Origin: an uncultured Dokdonia sp.
Lineage (GTDB): Bacteria > Bacteroidota > Bacteroidia > Flavobacteriales > Flavobacteriaceae
Assembly: GCF_947492815.1 (NCBI RefSeq)
Contig: NZ_CANLOB010000004.1
Location: 152,859 to 216,858, forward strand
Length of the DNA stretch: 64,000 bases
Direction: 5' to 3'
Shown here: piece by piece, positions 1-9,222 of the stretch
Layout: every line of letters begins with the position of its first letter
Position numbering within the stretch: position 1 is the first letter of the stretch
Position numbers and translations under genes: made by a program
Notes under the pieces: generated by a model
Told to the model about the DNA's origin: nothing
The model's database searches: none
The model's input: the letters and a program-made list of their open reading frames with translations, nothing else

Positions 1-859
1 TGGTAAGAAGCTCATCTCTTTTTACAGGGTCTCTAAGTTCTACATTTGTAATATTCTCAATTTCTAATGCTTCTTTCAGTAATGGTTTTGTTCCTCCATC
101 ACCTATGATAACAAACTTATAATCAGGTAATCGCTTTGCTGCCTTCGGAATTACTTTATCCAAACCTTGCCCCTGTCCTATATTACCAGCATATACAATC
201 GTTTTTTTATCAGAAGTTGATTGTTTTTGATTACTAGTATCTTTATTATTAATAAAAATACTATCAATTCCGTTCGTGAAAAATGACTGAGAAGCATTCG
301 TATATTTTTCAAAATAAGGGCCAAATCCTTTTGAAACTAAATTAATATGTGTTGCTCTCTTGAAGGTATAATTTTCTATAGGTCTTAACCCTACACCCAA
401 TCCTATTTTAAGAAATGGAGATTTAAATATTTCCGTTATCCCTTCTCTAAAAATATCTCTTATATCTAAATATAATTTACACTTAAACTTTCTTGCTAAA
501 ACGGATGCTAAAAACGCAGTGAATAATCTTCCAGAAGACGCATATACTAAATCATACTCTTTCCCTTTAGTAAGACGTTTTACTTCTCCATAAAATTTTC
601 TATAAGCAACAATTTGTCCTTTAAAATTATTTTGAGTTTTAGGTAGTAGAACCCTATGTATATTTACATTAGGAGCTAATTCTTCATCTTGTTGAGTATC
701 TGCATTAAAACTCTTATATCTATTAGGAAATGTACTAATCACATCTACACTAGTATCTTCCTTTTTTTGAACTATTAGTTCTTTTAACAAGGACGTATTT
801 CTAAAAGAACCTGCGCTTAAATCTGGTTCAAAATAATAAGATAAAAATAAAATTTTCAT
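1..859 (-). CDS. Glycosyltransferase family 4, 3' end outside window (partial)
   Basis: This frame starts at an ATG (complement of 857-859) and stays open to the left edge of the window, so its C-terminus is missing. The N-terminus MKILFLSYYFEPDLSAGSFR is typical of WbuB/CapM-like GT4 enzymes, which transfer a sugar from a nucleotide donor to a growing lipid-linked glycan on the cytoplasmic face of the inner membrane. Further in are YAGNIGQGQGLDKVIPKA and FVIIGDGG, the usual GT-B C-terminal nucleotide-sugar-binding region. The start overlaps the stop of the heparinase-like gene as ATGA, so the two are translationally coupled at the distal end of the polysaccharide operon. The family call is firm; the acceptor and sugar are unknown. 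Confidence 0.85.
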   Translation of the reverse strand, partial: MKILFLSYYFEPDLSAGSFRNTSLLKELIVQKKEDTSVDVISTFPNRYKSFNADTQQDEELAPNVNIHRVLLPKTQNNFKGQIVAYRKFYGEVKRLTKGKEYDLVYASSGRLFTAFLASVLARKFKCKLYLDIRDIFREGITEIFKSPFLKIGLGVGLRPIENYTFKRATHINLVSKGFGPYFEKYTNASQSFFTNGIDSIFINNKDTSNQKQSTSDKKTIVYAGNIGQGQGLDKVIPKAAKRLPDYKFVIIGDGGTKPLLKEALEIENITNVELRDPVKRDELLT

Positions 860-2424
860 AAAGATATTACGCTGTTAAGATGGTTGGCAAAAGTAACTAT
901 AATTTTTGATGAGCTAATAATATCATTATACTCATAAGCAAATCCGTATTCTTCTATACGCAGTGCTATAGCATCTCCTTCAAAGTTGATGGTACTATCA
1001 TTAATTCTAACACTAGATTCAGATATTTTAGAGACAATAACATCTGGATGTAAATGAAATGATGCAGTCCCTTTATTATCTTTAGATGTAACTACATCTT
1101 TAATAGATATATGTGTATCGTCCCAAGTATATGTTCTATGATGAATACTAGATTTAAAATGCTTTAATTGTGCAATGATGTGACTATCATTTTCTTCCTT
1201 AATTGTTACTTTAGAGCGCTTGGCAACTCTAAAACCTCCCCATACTTGATATTGATTACCGTCTGTTGTTTCAACGGTATTATGAGAACTAGTGGATCTT
1301 TCCTTAGTTCTTAAAGGGGTTTTATCATATGTAGAAACTCCTGTATCTACAAAAACAGGAGAATTCTTATAATTCAATAAAAATTGCAATGCATCAGCGT
1401 GTAAATGTCCTGGTTGATAAGTCGCTGCAATGGTCCCTATATCTAGAAATAGTTCATAAGATGGTTTACGTATCATTCTATAACCGGAGTCATTTAAAGT
1501 AACAGTACTCCAATCTATTTTTAGTAATCTAGCAAACTTGAATAATTCTTCACTAGAAAATGTAATTCCTTTTGCAGAGTCATTTACATATGGAATCTCT
1601 CCATTATTAAATGTGATTTCAGATAGCCATGAAAGCATTTTACTAGCTGTAGTACGCAATGTATCTTTTAATGTATCTTTCTCCCAATCATTTTGAGTCC
1701 CTAAATAAATGCAATCTAACACCCTACTCAATATAATTTTATGATACATGGGAGATTGCTCAAAATGAGCACCATCTTTTAATGTTTGTTCTTGAAGTTC
1801 TTTTGTTAAAATTGTTGTTGCAATTTTAAGCCATTTTTCATTTTTAAAATGATAAGAAGCAAAATATAAAGCAAATCCATTTTCTAACAAATGATTTCCT
1901 AAAATATGATATTCAAGATGTTTTAAAAGAACGCGTGTATACCAGTCTAAAGATGTATTAATATCTAAATTTTCTATCTCATGTTGTCCTATAAATTTTA
2001 TCCAATTTATAACACGTAATGATATAGGATATGGCTCTAAACCATCTTTTAAAGAGTTTTCATTGGTAATGTAATTCCTTATTAGATGAAGTCCTGTATC
2101 TTTAGATATATCTTCTTGAGATAAAAAATCGAAATAATTTAAATTATAGGTCCATAACTTACCGTAATCAGCATAATTCCACTGAATACCATTTGTGATA
2201 GATAACTTCTTATTTAGAAATGCAAAAGAATCATTTTCAACATAAGAAGGAGCACAATATAATATTGGGCTCCAAATTAATGCTTGTTCTGGATTTTTTA
2301 CAGCTATCCTTTTAGGATGTTTATAGACAAAAGACCTTAGCATATAGTATATTCTATATGAAAATTGTACTATAGTAAGATGTCTTATTGTATGATATAA
2401 TGTCTTTAGTTTACTAAGACCCAT
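856..2424 (-). CDS. Heparinase II/III family protein
   Basis: A 522-residue protein with the two-part layout of the heparinase II/III (alginate lyase-like) family: an N-terminal alpha-helical toroid up to about residue 310 and a C-terminal beta-sandwich. The signature stretch GHLHADALQFLLNY lies near residues 337-350 and is followed by VDTGVSTY and the SSHNTVE segment, as in the family. Known members cleave acidic polysaccharides by beta-elimination. No signal peptide is evident, and the gene sits inside a polysaccharide synthesis operon, so it may trim or edit the product or an intermediate rather than degrade external substrate. It overlaps the upstream oxidoreductase gene by 19 bp. The family call is firm; substrate and activity are inferred. 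Confidence 0.85.
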   Translation of the reverse strand: MGLSKLKTLYHTIRHLTIVQFSYRIYYMLRSFVYKHPKRIAVKNPEQALIWSPILYCAPSYVENDSFAFLNKKLSITNGIQWNYADYGKLWTYNLNYFDFLSQEDISKDTGLHLIRNYITNENSLKDGLEPYPISLRVINWIKFIGQHEIENLDINTSLDWYTRVLLKHLEYHILGNHLLENGFALYFASYHFKNEKWLKIATTILTKELQEQTLKDGAHFEQSPMYHKIILSRVLDCIYLGTQNDWEKDTLKDTLRTTASKMLSWLSEITFNNGEIPYVNDSAKGITFSSEELFKFARLLKIDWSTVTLNDSGYRMIRKPSYELFLDIGTIAATYQPGHLHADALQFLLNYKNSPVFVDTGVSTYDKTPLRTKERSTSSHNTVETTDGNQYQVWGGFRVAKRSKVTIKEENDSHIIAQLKHFKSSIHHRTYTWDDTHISIKDVVTSKDNKGTASFHLHPDVIVSKISESSVRINDSTINFEGDAIALRIEEYGFAYEYNDIISSSKIIVTFANHLNSVISL

Positions 2425-4526
2425 GAACCTGATTTTAAACTTTCTATCGCTGCAAAAGAAGCTTTGGTTGTATTTACAATATCATCAAAAGGAATCAGTG
2501 CTTCTCCTCCTTCGTTTACTTGATTTGCAAGAAGTTTAAATTGATTTTTATGTCCTTTATCCATTTTAGATTTCATTTTCTTAAATCCTCTAAAACCGTA
2601 TCCTGTAAGCTTTCTCCAGTTATCTAGTATAAGTGTTCTTTCTTGAGAATATACTTCTACTCTTTCCTTTGAATAGGTCTTACTTCCGTTTGAGAAGTAA
2701 TTAATGACTCCACTAGATCCATTTTCATATTTTAAAAGAATCGTTGCATTATCTGTAGTTTCTTTCGGATCAACTCCCATAGCATTCATACATACAGATG
2801 TAACTTTACTGCCTACTAAGTAGGTGATTAAATCTATAAAGTGACATGCTTCTCCAATGATACGTCCTCCCCCAATTTTAAGGTCATGTACCCAAACATC
2901 TGGTGGTATATCTCCTGCATTCATTGTGGCAATTACTTGCATAGGACTACTTCCTACAAGGTCTTTCATTTTTGTTGCAAAAGGAGAGAAACGTCTATTA
3001 AAACCTACAGTCAATGTATTATCCGCTTTCGCGAAAGCGGTACAGATATTATCTAACTCTTCTTGATTAAGAGCTAATGGCTTTTCTACAAAAACATTTT
3101 TATTGTTTTCTAATGCCTTAATAACCATAGGAGCATGTAAGTTGTGTCTCGTTGTAATAAGCACGGTATTTACATCGTCTTTCTCTAAGACAGCATCATA
3201 ATCTGTAGAACTATTTGGTATATTAAACTTCTTAGCTAGTGAAGTTCCAGTTACTCCTCCTGAACTAATGATATAATTAATATTTGCTTGTATCCCTTTA
3301 AAAACAGGCATTACTGTCATTTTAGAGAAGTTACCTGCTCCTACAACGGCGATACCATCATTTTTTAATGTGTTTTTTCTAGGTGTCTCTTTATCATAAT
3401 TGACAATATTACCATATACTGCATCCTTATAACTTAAAATAGAAGCTATTGATTTTGATGATCCTATTTCATCATAAATCTTTCCGTATTCTTCAAGAGG
3501 AATCACCTCTGTTATAAGAGATTCCACATCGATACTATCTGAGCTAATTGCATGCAAAACTGTAGCAAAATTTCGTTGCTGAGTCCATCTTACAAATGGC
3601 AATGGATAATCTTGACCTTTTGCTTCGTAGTTATCATCATATCGACCTGGTCCATATGAACAAGATACTTGGAAGGTTAATTCTTTTTCATAAAAATCAG
3701 CTCTACTGATATTTAAACCTATCACACCTACCAAGATAATTCTTCCACGTTTACGTGACATTTGAGCCGCTTGTGAAATAACATCATTTGTTTTTGCAGA
3801 AGCTGTAATTATAACACCATCAGCTCCAACATTATCAGTAAGATCTAATACTGTTTTGACAGGATCATCACCTTTTGCTGGATTCACAGTTTCTATTCCC
3901 CATTTCTTAGCCATATCAAGCTTAGATTGATCAAAGTCTATTCCTATAACTTTACAACCATTTGCTTTTAGCAATTGCGCGGTAACAAGTCCTATAAGTC
4001 CTAAACCTGTCACGACAATAGTTTCTCCTATAGTAGGGTTACATAATCGTATTCCTTGAAGTCCGATACTACCTATAACAGTAAAAGAAGCTTCTTCATC
4101 ACTTACATTATCAGGAATCTTTGCTACTAAATTTTTAGGAACATTTACAAATTCTGCATGGCCTCCATTGGAAGCTACTCTATCTCCTATTTGGAGATCT
4201 GAAACACCTTCACCTAATCCTATAACCTCTCCTACATTACAATATCCTAATGGTAATGGTTCTCCTAGTTTATTAAAAACAGCTTCTAATGTAGGCATTA
4301 GGCCTTCTGTTTTCATTTTAGCTAGCACTTGCTTTACTTTATCAGGTTGTTGTCTAGCTTTTGCTATCAAATTTGATTTACCAAACTCTACAAGCATACG
4401 CTCAGTACCTAAAGACACTAAAGATTTTGATGTTCTTATTAATACGTGTCCTCTTTTTACTTTTGGTGCTGGGACTTCTTCTAGTATGGTTTCGCCTGTT
4501 TTAAAGGATTGTATAATCTGTTTCAA
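2406..4526 (-). CDS. Bifunctional zinc-type alcohol dehydrogenase / Gfo-Idh-MocA oxidoreductase
   Basis: This 706-residue protein joins two dehydrogenases. Residues 1 to about 350 are a medium-chain zinc-type alcohol dehydrogenase with the Rossmann motif GLGLIGLV near residue 175. Residues from about 385 to the end are a Gfo/Idh/MocA oxidoreductase with VVGAGNFSK near 391 and the EKPLAL motif near 480. Such two-domain proteins are found in polysaccharide loci next to heparinase-like genes, and a role in sugar oxidation/epimerisation is likely but the substrate is unknown. Translation appears to start at TTG (complement of 4524-4526), because the family N-terminus MKQIIQSFKTGE begins there. 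The palindrome at 3023-3040 lies in frame and encodes AFAKA in the Gfo/Idh part. It sits 4 bp from the polymerase gene upstream. Confidence 0.85.
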   Translation of the reverse strand: MKQIIQSFKTGETILEEVPAPKVKRGHVLIRTSKSLVSLGTERMLVEFGKSNLIAKARQQPDKVKQVLAKMKTEGLMPTLEAVFNKLGEPLPLGYCNVGEVIGLGEGVSDLQIGDRVASNGGHAEFVNVPKNLVAKIPDNVSDEEASFTVIGSIGLQGIRLCNPTIGETIVVTGLGLIGLVTAQLLKANGCKVIGIDFDQSKLDMAKKWGIETVNPAKGDDPVKTVLDLTDNVGADGVIITASAKTNDVISQAAQMSRKRGRIILVGVIGLNISRADFYEKELTFQVSCSYGPGRYDDNYEAKGQDYPLPFVRWTQQRNFATVLHAISSDSIDVESLITEVIPLEEYGKIYDEIGSSKSIASILSYKDAVYGNIVNYDKETPRKNTLKNDGIAVVGAGNFSKMTVMPVFKGIQANINYIISSGGVTGTSLAKKFNIPNSSTDYDAVLEKDDVNTVLITTRHNLHAPMVIKALENNKNVFVEKPLALNQEELDNICTAFAKADNTLTVGFNRRFSPFATKMKDLVGSSPMQVIATMNAGDIPPDVWVHDLKIGGGRIIGEACHFIDLITYLVGSKVTSVCMNAMGVDPKETTDNATILLKYENGSSGVINYFSNGSKTYSKERVEVYSQERTLILDNWRKLTGYGFRGFKKMKSKMDKGHKNQFKLLANQVNEGGEALIPFDDIVNTTKASFAAIESLKSGSWVLVN
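3023..3040. repeat. CGCTTTCGCGAAAGCG palindrome, inside a CDS
   Basis: Perfect 18 bp palindrome CCGCTTTCGCGAAAGCGG. On the minus strand it is read in frame as AFAKA inside the two-domain oxidoreductase gene. Confidence 0.9.
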
Positions 4527-4530
4527 AATA

Positions 4531-5859
4531 TTATTTCTTTATTAAAAATTTGATAAGTATTAATGGAGACAATGTTATTAGAAATCTTGCTAAAAAACCT
4601 AAAAATTCACCATACATAAATACCGTTGAAAAAACGATTAATGTATATTGAATAATGATAAGATTAATAGGATTTGTAGACTGTATTAAAAATACACTCA
4701 TTTTACTCAGCATTATGCCGTATAAAATAGATCCTAATAGCATTCCTATAATTCCAAAGTTCATTTGAAGTTCATTAAACAATCCTGTTGTTAATGATGA
4801 GTTTCCTCTTCTTCCTACTACATAAGAACCAGGATAAATTGTATTTTTTAATATTGGTCCAGCACCTAGAGGCTTATTAGGCCATATAGATCTAGGGACA
4901 AAATTAGTAATTCCTGCCGAATATGTTACACCATAATGAAGCTTTGTTTTATCGCTATTTTCTAATAACCAAACAATGTTTTCGTGATTACCGAACGCAC
5001 CATTTAAAGCTTCTATAACTGAGTAATCTGCTGTGTTATCTTTTAAAGCTCCCTGTTTTCTGTTCTTACCTAATTGAAAAAACAGAAAGAGTAATACTAC
5101 CGCAAATACGCCAATTTTTGCTATAGAACCAAAGTTAGATTTTTTTCTCTTTTTTTGTTTTTTAAATGCAAAATATAATACTGTTAAGTTAACAAGTAAT
5201 ATAAAAATAGAGTTTCTGTTTGAATTAAATCCATAATACGCAATAACAGTAACAACCGATACTAAGAACATTAGAAAGATTAATCGCTTAAACCTTTTTG
5301 TAAGATCTTTTCCAGTCAGTACTAAAAAGAAAAACAGAATTGCAGATATATACATCCAGTGTGCAAGGTTTACTTGTAATCCCCTACCTTTCCCAAGGCT
5401 AATTCTATCTGACAAATATTCTTCCTGACCAAGTAATGAAATCAAAGAGAAGTTTTGATAGGCAAAATATCCACCTATAAAAAAGACTAATACTCCAACA
5501 GCAAATACTTTTTTATAGTTGATACTTGCTGTGTTTATTATTTTATATTGTGGATCATCATTAATAATAATCTGACGTCTGCGTTTATTAAAATGTGTAT
5601 AGGAAATATAGACTATTATATAAGCAATCATTACATAAAAAAGAGAATAGATATAATAGGTTTCATCATACCCCGTTTCATATCTAAAAAAGTTTATCTT
5701 CCACTGAAAGTATGGAAGAAGTAAATGCATAATACAAAAGAAAGCTCCAAATAAAATAAAAGGACTCGTCAGGATTGACTGAAATGACAGCCTCCTAACT
5801 ACAAAGTAGTTAACTATAAGAAAGATGATAATAAAAGAAAAGAAAAATATATCAATCAT
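4531..5859 (-). CDS. Wzy-like oligosaccharide repeat-unit polymerase
   Basis: A 442-residue polytopic inner-membrane protein with about ten to twelve hydrophobic helices and a long periplasmic-type loop around residues 255-370. That loop holds the GNHENIVWLLEN and FVPRSIWPNKPLG segments, the pattern seen in O-antigen/exopolysaccharide polymerases. Such proteins join flipped oligosaccharide repeat units in the periplasm. The context, a flippase and several transferases in the same operon, supports a Wzx/Wzy-dependent pathway. Sequence conservation in this family is poor, so the call depends on topology, this loop and location. It overlaps the preceding acyltransferase gene by 8 bp. Confidence 0.75.
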   Translation of the reverse strand: MIDIFFFSFIIIFLIVNYFVVRRLSFQSILTSPFILFGAFFCIMHLLLPYFQWKINFFRYETGYDETYYIYSLFYVMIAYIIVYISYTHFNKRRRQIIINDDPQYKIINTASINYKKVFAVGVLVFFIGGYFAYQNFSLISLLGQEEYLSDRISLGKGRGLQVNLAHWMYISAILFFFLVLTGKDLTKRFKRLIFLMFLVSVVTVIAYYGFNSNRNSIFILLVNLTVLYFAFKKQKKRKKSNFGSIAKIGVFAVVLLFLFFQLGKNRKQGALKDNTADYSVIEALNGAFGNHENIVWLLENSDKTKLHYGVTYSAGITNFVPRSIWPNKPLGAGPILKNTIYPGSYVVGRRGNSSLTTGLFNELQMNFGIIGMLLGSILYGIMLSKMSVFLIQSTNPINLIIIQYTLIVFSTVFMYGEFLGFLARFLITLSPLILIKFLIKK

Positions 5860-6382
5860 CTAGAGACGGGTCATAATTATAACTATCTACAAATTTACTT
5901 AAATATACACGAGAGTCACCTATCACTGCTCCAGGACTACCAGCGTATATAGAGAAATCAGGGACTCTACCTCTCACAACAGTTCCTGCTGCAATGATAG
6001 ATCCTTTACCAATATGACAACCAGGCATTAATATAGTACCTGTTCCTACAAATGCATAATCTTCTATAGTAACTCCTTTTATTCTACCAATAGGTTTATC
6101 CTGAGGAATATCAAATGCTTTTGCTACTGTATGAAGTGCCCAGTCATGTGTTAATACTCTAATATAACTAGACATTGTCACTTCATTACCAATAGATATA
6201 ATAGAATAATCTGTACCGTCAAACCAAATTTTGGAAGAGATATAATTAGGTTTCCCATTAAATTTCATTCCCCATCTCTTAAAAAAGAAATATAAAATAT
6301 TAGTAGCCCATCTAGCTCTAAAATTTGATACTAGTCCTACTAAAATACGACATATAATTTTTTCAATTTTTCTAGTTTTCAT
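5852..6382 (-). CDS. Hexapeptide-repeat acyltransferase (LbH family)
   Basis: A 176-residue protein with left-handed beta-helix hexapeptide repeats in its second half, including DYAFVGTGTILMPGCHIGKGSIIAAGTVV and a terminal YAGSPGAVIG cap. The TMSSYIRVLTHDW stretch supplies the catalytic-type histidine region seen in maltose/galactoside O-acetyltransferase relatives. It probably adds an acetyl group to a sugar of the polysaccharide repeat unit in the cytoplasm. It lies between a polymerase and a glycosyltransferase gene and overlaps both by 8-11 bp. The acceptor sugar cannot be told. Confidence 0.8.
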   Translation of the reverse strand: MKTRKIEKIICRILVGLVSNFRARWATNILYFFFKRWGMKFNGKPNYISSKIWFDGTDYSIISIGNEVTMSSYIRVLTHDWALHTVAKAFDIPQDKPIGRIKGVTIEDYAFVGTGTILMPGCHIGKGSIIAAGTVVRGRVPDFSIYAGSPGAVIGDSRVYLSKFVDSYNYDPSLDD

Positions 6383-7508
6383 AAAGAAGCTTTTCTAGTT
6401 GTTCTTCAAAATAACCAAATTCCTCAGAAATATTTTTTGAATTCTTTTTAATTTCTTCAATTTTAGAAGGATCTGATATATATTCAGAAATAGATGATGA
6501 TAAATCTACCACATTATCATAAGGAAACGATACCGAAGCTCCTGCTTCGTGTAAATAATTTGCTGTAATCACCTCATTATTGACAATCACTCCTATACCT
6601 GTTTTAATAGCATCTCCCCATTTATTTGAAGCTGCTAGTGTATTTATAATAGAAGACGGGTTGTAATACGTAAATACAAAATCAGAAGCTAAATAAGAAG
6701 ATAACGCATCTGCATTTGAAACTTCACCGAGATATTGCACATTGTCTTTTTGAGCTAATTCTTTTGCTTCTGGACAATCTAATTTTCCAACTAAAATAAA
6801 CGCAATATCTTTTCCTTCTAATGTATTACATACATCTAATGCTGTTTTCATCCCTCTACCAGCACCTAACCATCCATTAATGTTTATAACAACCGATGCT
6901 TTTATCCAATCTTTGGTTTTTGTAATTTCTTTTGCTTTCTCTATCTCTGAAGCACTTGGTGTATTTTGTAAAATATAGAACTTACTAGAGTTAAAATCAT
7001 AACGTTCTTGTACAGGAATAACATGCTTATAAACATTCCTAGATGTTACTTTTTCACAAAACTGCATTAATAGTTTTGCTGGTTTTGGAAAATTAAATAG
7101 CATAGAAAAACGATCTGCATCATCAAAGTATAATTTAAACCCCTTAATCTTACTTGCCAACAATAAAGGAAAAGCACTTTCAAATCCTAAAGCCCATACT
7201 GTTTGACCTTCCTTAAAAGAAAAGCTTTTAAAAAATAATTTGATCATCCAAGTGAAATACATCAACTTGATTTTAGACCCTCCATAACCTCCTCCTGTTT
7301 GGACTATTTTTTTCCCAATTACAAATGGTAATTCTGTTTCTTTACGCTCTCCTTCTATACGCTCCCAACCTACATGTTCTATAGACTTTACTCCATTTTC
7401 ATATAAAAAAATAGCTAATTTATATAACCTAGTCCTTTTTGATACCGAAGATAACGGTGCCACTATTGAAAATCTAGAAGTAGTATTTAAATCGTTACGA
7501 GACAACAT
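6372..7508 (-). CDS. Glycosyltransferase (GT4-like)
   Basis: A 378-residue GT-B-type glycosyltransferase. The N-terminal half carries WALGFESAFPLLLASKIKG and YFDDADRFS, and the C-terminal half has ININGWLGAGRGMKTALD, FILVGKLD and VQYLGEVSNAD, matching the nucleotide-sugar-binding half of GT4 enzymes. It lacks the clear EX7E signature, having NNEVITANYLHEAGAS in the corresponding region, so it is a divergent member. It should add one sugar to the lipid-linked repeat unit at the inner membrane. The start ATG is 14 bp inside the flippase gene, indicating coupled translation. Confidence 0.75.
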   Translation of the reverse strand: MLSRNDLNTTSRFSIVAPLSSVSKRTRLYKLAIFLYENGVKSIEHVGWERIEGERKETELPFVIGKKIVQTGGGYGGSKIKLMYFTWMIKLFFKSFSFKEGQTVWALGFESAFPLLLASKIKGFKLYFDDADRFSMLFNFPKPAKLLMQFCEKVTSRNVYKHVIPVQERYDFNSSKFYILQNTPSASEIEKAKEITKTKDWIKASVVININGWLGAGRGMKTALDVCNTLEGKDIAFILVGKLDCPEAKELAQKDNVQYLGEVSNADALSSYLASDFVFTYYNPSSIINTLAASNKWGDAIKTGIGVIVNNEVITANYLHEAGASVSFPYDNVVDLSSSISEYISDPSKIEEIKKNSKNISEEFGYFEEQLEKLLYEN

Positions 7509-8700
7509 GGATTTCTTTCAGTATTTTGGTTGTATAAATATTTGATACTATAAGTCTAAAAAGCCAGTTTGATACAGACAATATAGATATAATTTGTGCA
7601 GCTTTAATTCCAGAAGTCACATTTAAAGTAATAAAAACTCCTATTATATATAATCCAGCAGATATCCAAAAGAGGATCGCTACTGATTTTAATCTTTTCT
7701 TATCTGAAAAAATTCCTAAACATACAGATGTTGCAATATAAATCCCTCTAATGATACATAGTATAGAAAGTGATGTGATAATCATCCAATCCAATGCACC
7801 AACTTGTGTTTTTGAAAAGTACGTCATATAAATGTATCCTAATACGACAGAAAGCATTGTAATAAGCACGGCAAAGATGGATATTTTAATAGAAAATGTT
7901 TTAAACTTTTCGATAGACATTTTTTGTTGCCTTCTAATTTTAGGACCAAAATAAAATCCTAAAAACCCATTAACACTCAAAGCAATAGGAGTAAATACAG
8001 CAAAGTATTTAAATAAATGTGCAGATGCTTTTGTATCTCCACTAAGGTTTATCAAAAACTGCTCTCCATATACAGCTAATATGAGCGTTAAATTCGTAAA
8101 GAGAAATGTAGTTGCAATAGCTCTAGAATCAGCATCAGACAGGTTTTCAAAAATAGAGCGATCTTCTTTTGTTTTATACCCTCCAAAAATTAAAGCACTC
8201 ACCAATGTTAATACAATGGGAATGATAAAAAAGTATGACTGCTCTTCAAAAACACCAAAAAATAAGAATACTAATAAAAGTATTTTCCAAAAATTTGTAG
8301 AAAATTGCGCTTTCCAGAGATTAAAACATGCTCTTAAAGAAGCAGATGAATAATTTACAAATCCAAACAGCAAAACTCCTAGAAATAAATATAGCCCTTT
8401 TAAAAAGGTGTAATTTTTAAACACAGCAATCAAGACAACACTTAGTGTGGCTATAATTAATGCTTGAACAATAAACCTTTTAAAAAAACGAGTAACAAGA
8501 CTCGGGTCTCTTACAAAAACCTGATCATAACCTAGTAAAACAATAGAACCAAGAATGATAATGGTAGATTTATAAAAAGCCCACTCTGCGATATTTTCTT
8601 GACTGAAGTTTTCAGAAACAAATATATCCGCAAGAAGAAAACTTAAAAGCCCTAATCCATAAAGCCCAAAGGATATTACTATATCAATCTTCTTCTTCAT
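7495..8700 (-). CDS. Wzx-like polysaccharide flippase
   Basis: A 401-residue integral membrane protein with about twelve hydrophobic segments spread over the full length and short charged loops, as in the MATE-like oligosaccharide flippase (Wzx/RfbX) superfamily. Charged positions within the membrane-facing N-terminal region (GYDQVFVRDPS, residues 58-68) are like those in this family. It should move undecaprenyl-linked repeat units across the inner membrane for the polymerase encoded downstream. Sequence identity in this family is low, so the assignment rests on topology, length and context. It overlaps neighbours on both sides by 14-17 bp. Confidence 0.75.
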   Translation of the reverse strand: MKKKIDIVISFGLYGLGLLSFLLADIFVSENFSQENIAEWAFYKSTIIILGSIVLLGYDQVFVRDPSLVTRFFKRFIVQALIIATLSVVLIAVFKNYTFLKGLYLFLGVLLFGFVNYSSASLRACFNLWKAQFSTNFWKILLLVFLFFGVFEEQSYFFIIPIVLTLVSALIFGGYKTKEDRSIFENLSDADSRAIATTFLFTNLTLILAVYGEQFLINLSGDTKASAHLFKYFAVFTPIALSVNGFLGFYFGPKIRRQQKMSIEKFKTFSIKISIFAVLITMLSVVLGYIYMTYFSKTQVGALDWMIITSLSILCIIRGIYIATSVCLGIFSDKKRLKSVAILFWISAGLYIIGVFITLNVTSGIKAAQIISILSVSNWLFRLIVSNIYTTKILKEIHVVS

Positions 8701-9220
8701 GAATCCTTCTTGTTGTTATTTTTTTTGCAGGATTACCTGCATAAACACCATAAGGCTCAGTACTCTTTGTAAGAATTGCTCCAGCAGCTATAATAGATCC
8801 TTCTCCAATCACTTCTACTGAAGGCAAGATAATAGAACCTGCTCCTATCCAAGCGTAATCTTCTATAACTAGTTTTGAAAATTTTATAGGGTTGCGTTTC
8901 CAATTCTTATATCCATCATGAATCCCGTGGTTGTGTGTAAATATTTTAACACCCTCAGATATTGCTATACTTTTTCCTAAATCAACTCCTCCAGAGTAAT
9001 CAATATAGGTATCTGCACCTATATTTACTTCTCCTTTACATTTAAAAAAAGCATCTTTATTTGCGTGAGCAGTAGATATAATTACCTTCTCATCTACATA
9101 GAGTAAAGGAGAATTAAAAAATTTCCTGTATAACCCCCATCTAAACCTTCTTAGTCCGTAAACACTAAACAAAGGGGAGTTTCTGAAAATTAAGATTAGT
9201 AATTTTAATATTTTCTTCAC
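8684..9220 (-). CDS. Hexapeptide-repeat acyltransferase (WbbJ/maltose O-acetyltransferase type)
   Basis: A 178-residue left-handed beta-helix acyltransferase. Visible features are the IFTHNHGIHDGYKNW stretch with the catalytic-type histidine, EDYAWIGAGSIILPSVEVIGEGSIIAAGAIL repeats (split here only in description) and the YAGNPAKKI cap. Translation begins at a GTG codon (complement of 9218-9220). It probably acetylates a sugar of the repeat unit. It is the second such enzyme in the operon, suggesting two acylation sites or substrates. It is 2 bp from the wecC stop. Confidence 0.8.
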   Translation of the reverse strand: MKKILKLLILIFRNSPLFSVYGLRRFRWGLYRKFFNSPLLYVDEKVIISTAHANKDAFFKCKGEVNIGADTYIDYSGGVDLGKSIAISEGVKIFTHNHGIHDGYKNWKRNPIKFSKLVIEDYAWIGAGSIILPSVEVIGEGSIIAAGAILTKSTEPYGVYAGNPAKKITTRRIHEEED

Positions 9221-9222
9221 GA

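Noticed and set aside
2841..3066. Plus-strand frames inside the oxidoreductase gene
   Set aside because: They are antisense shadows of a well-supported gene, with no family signature.
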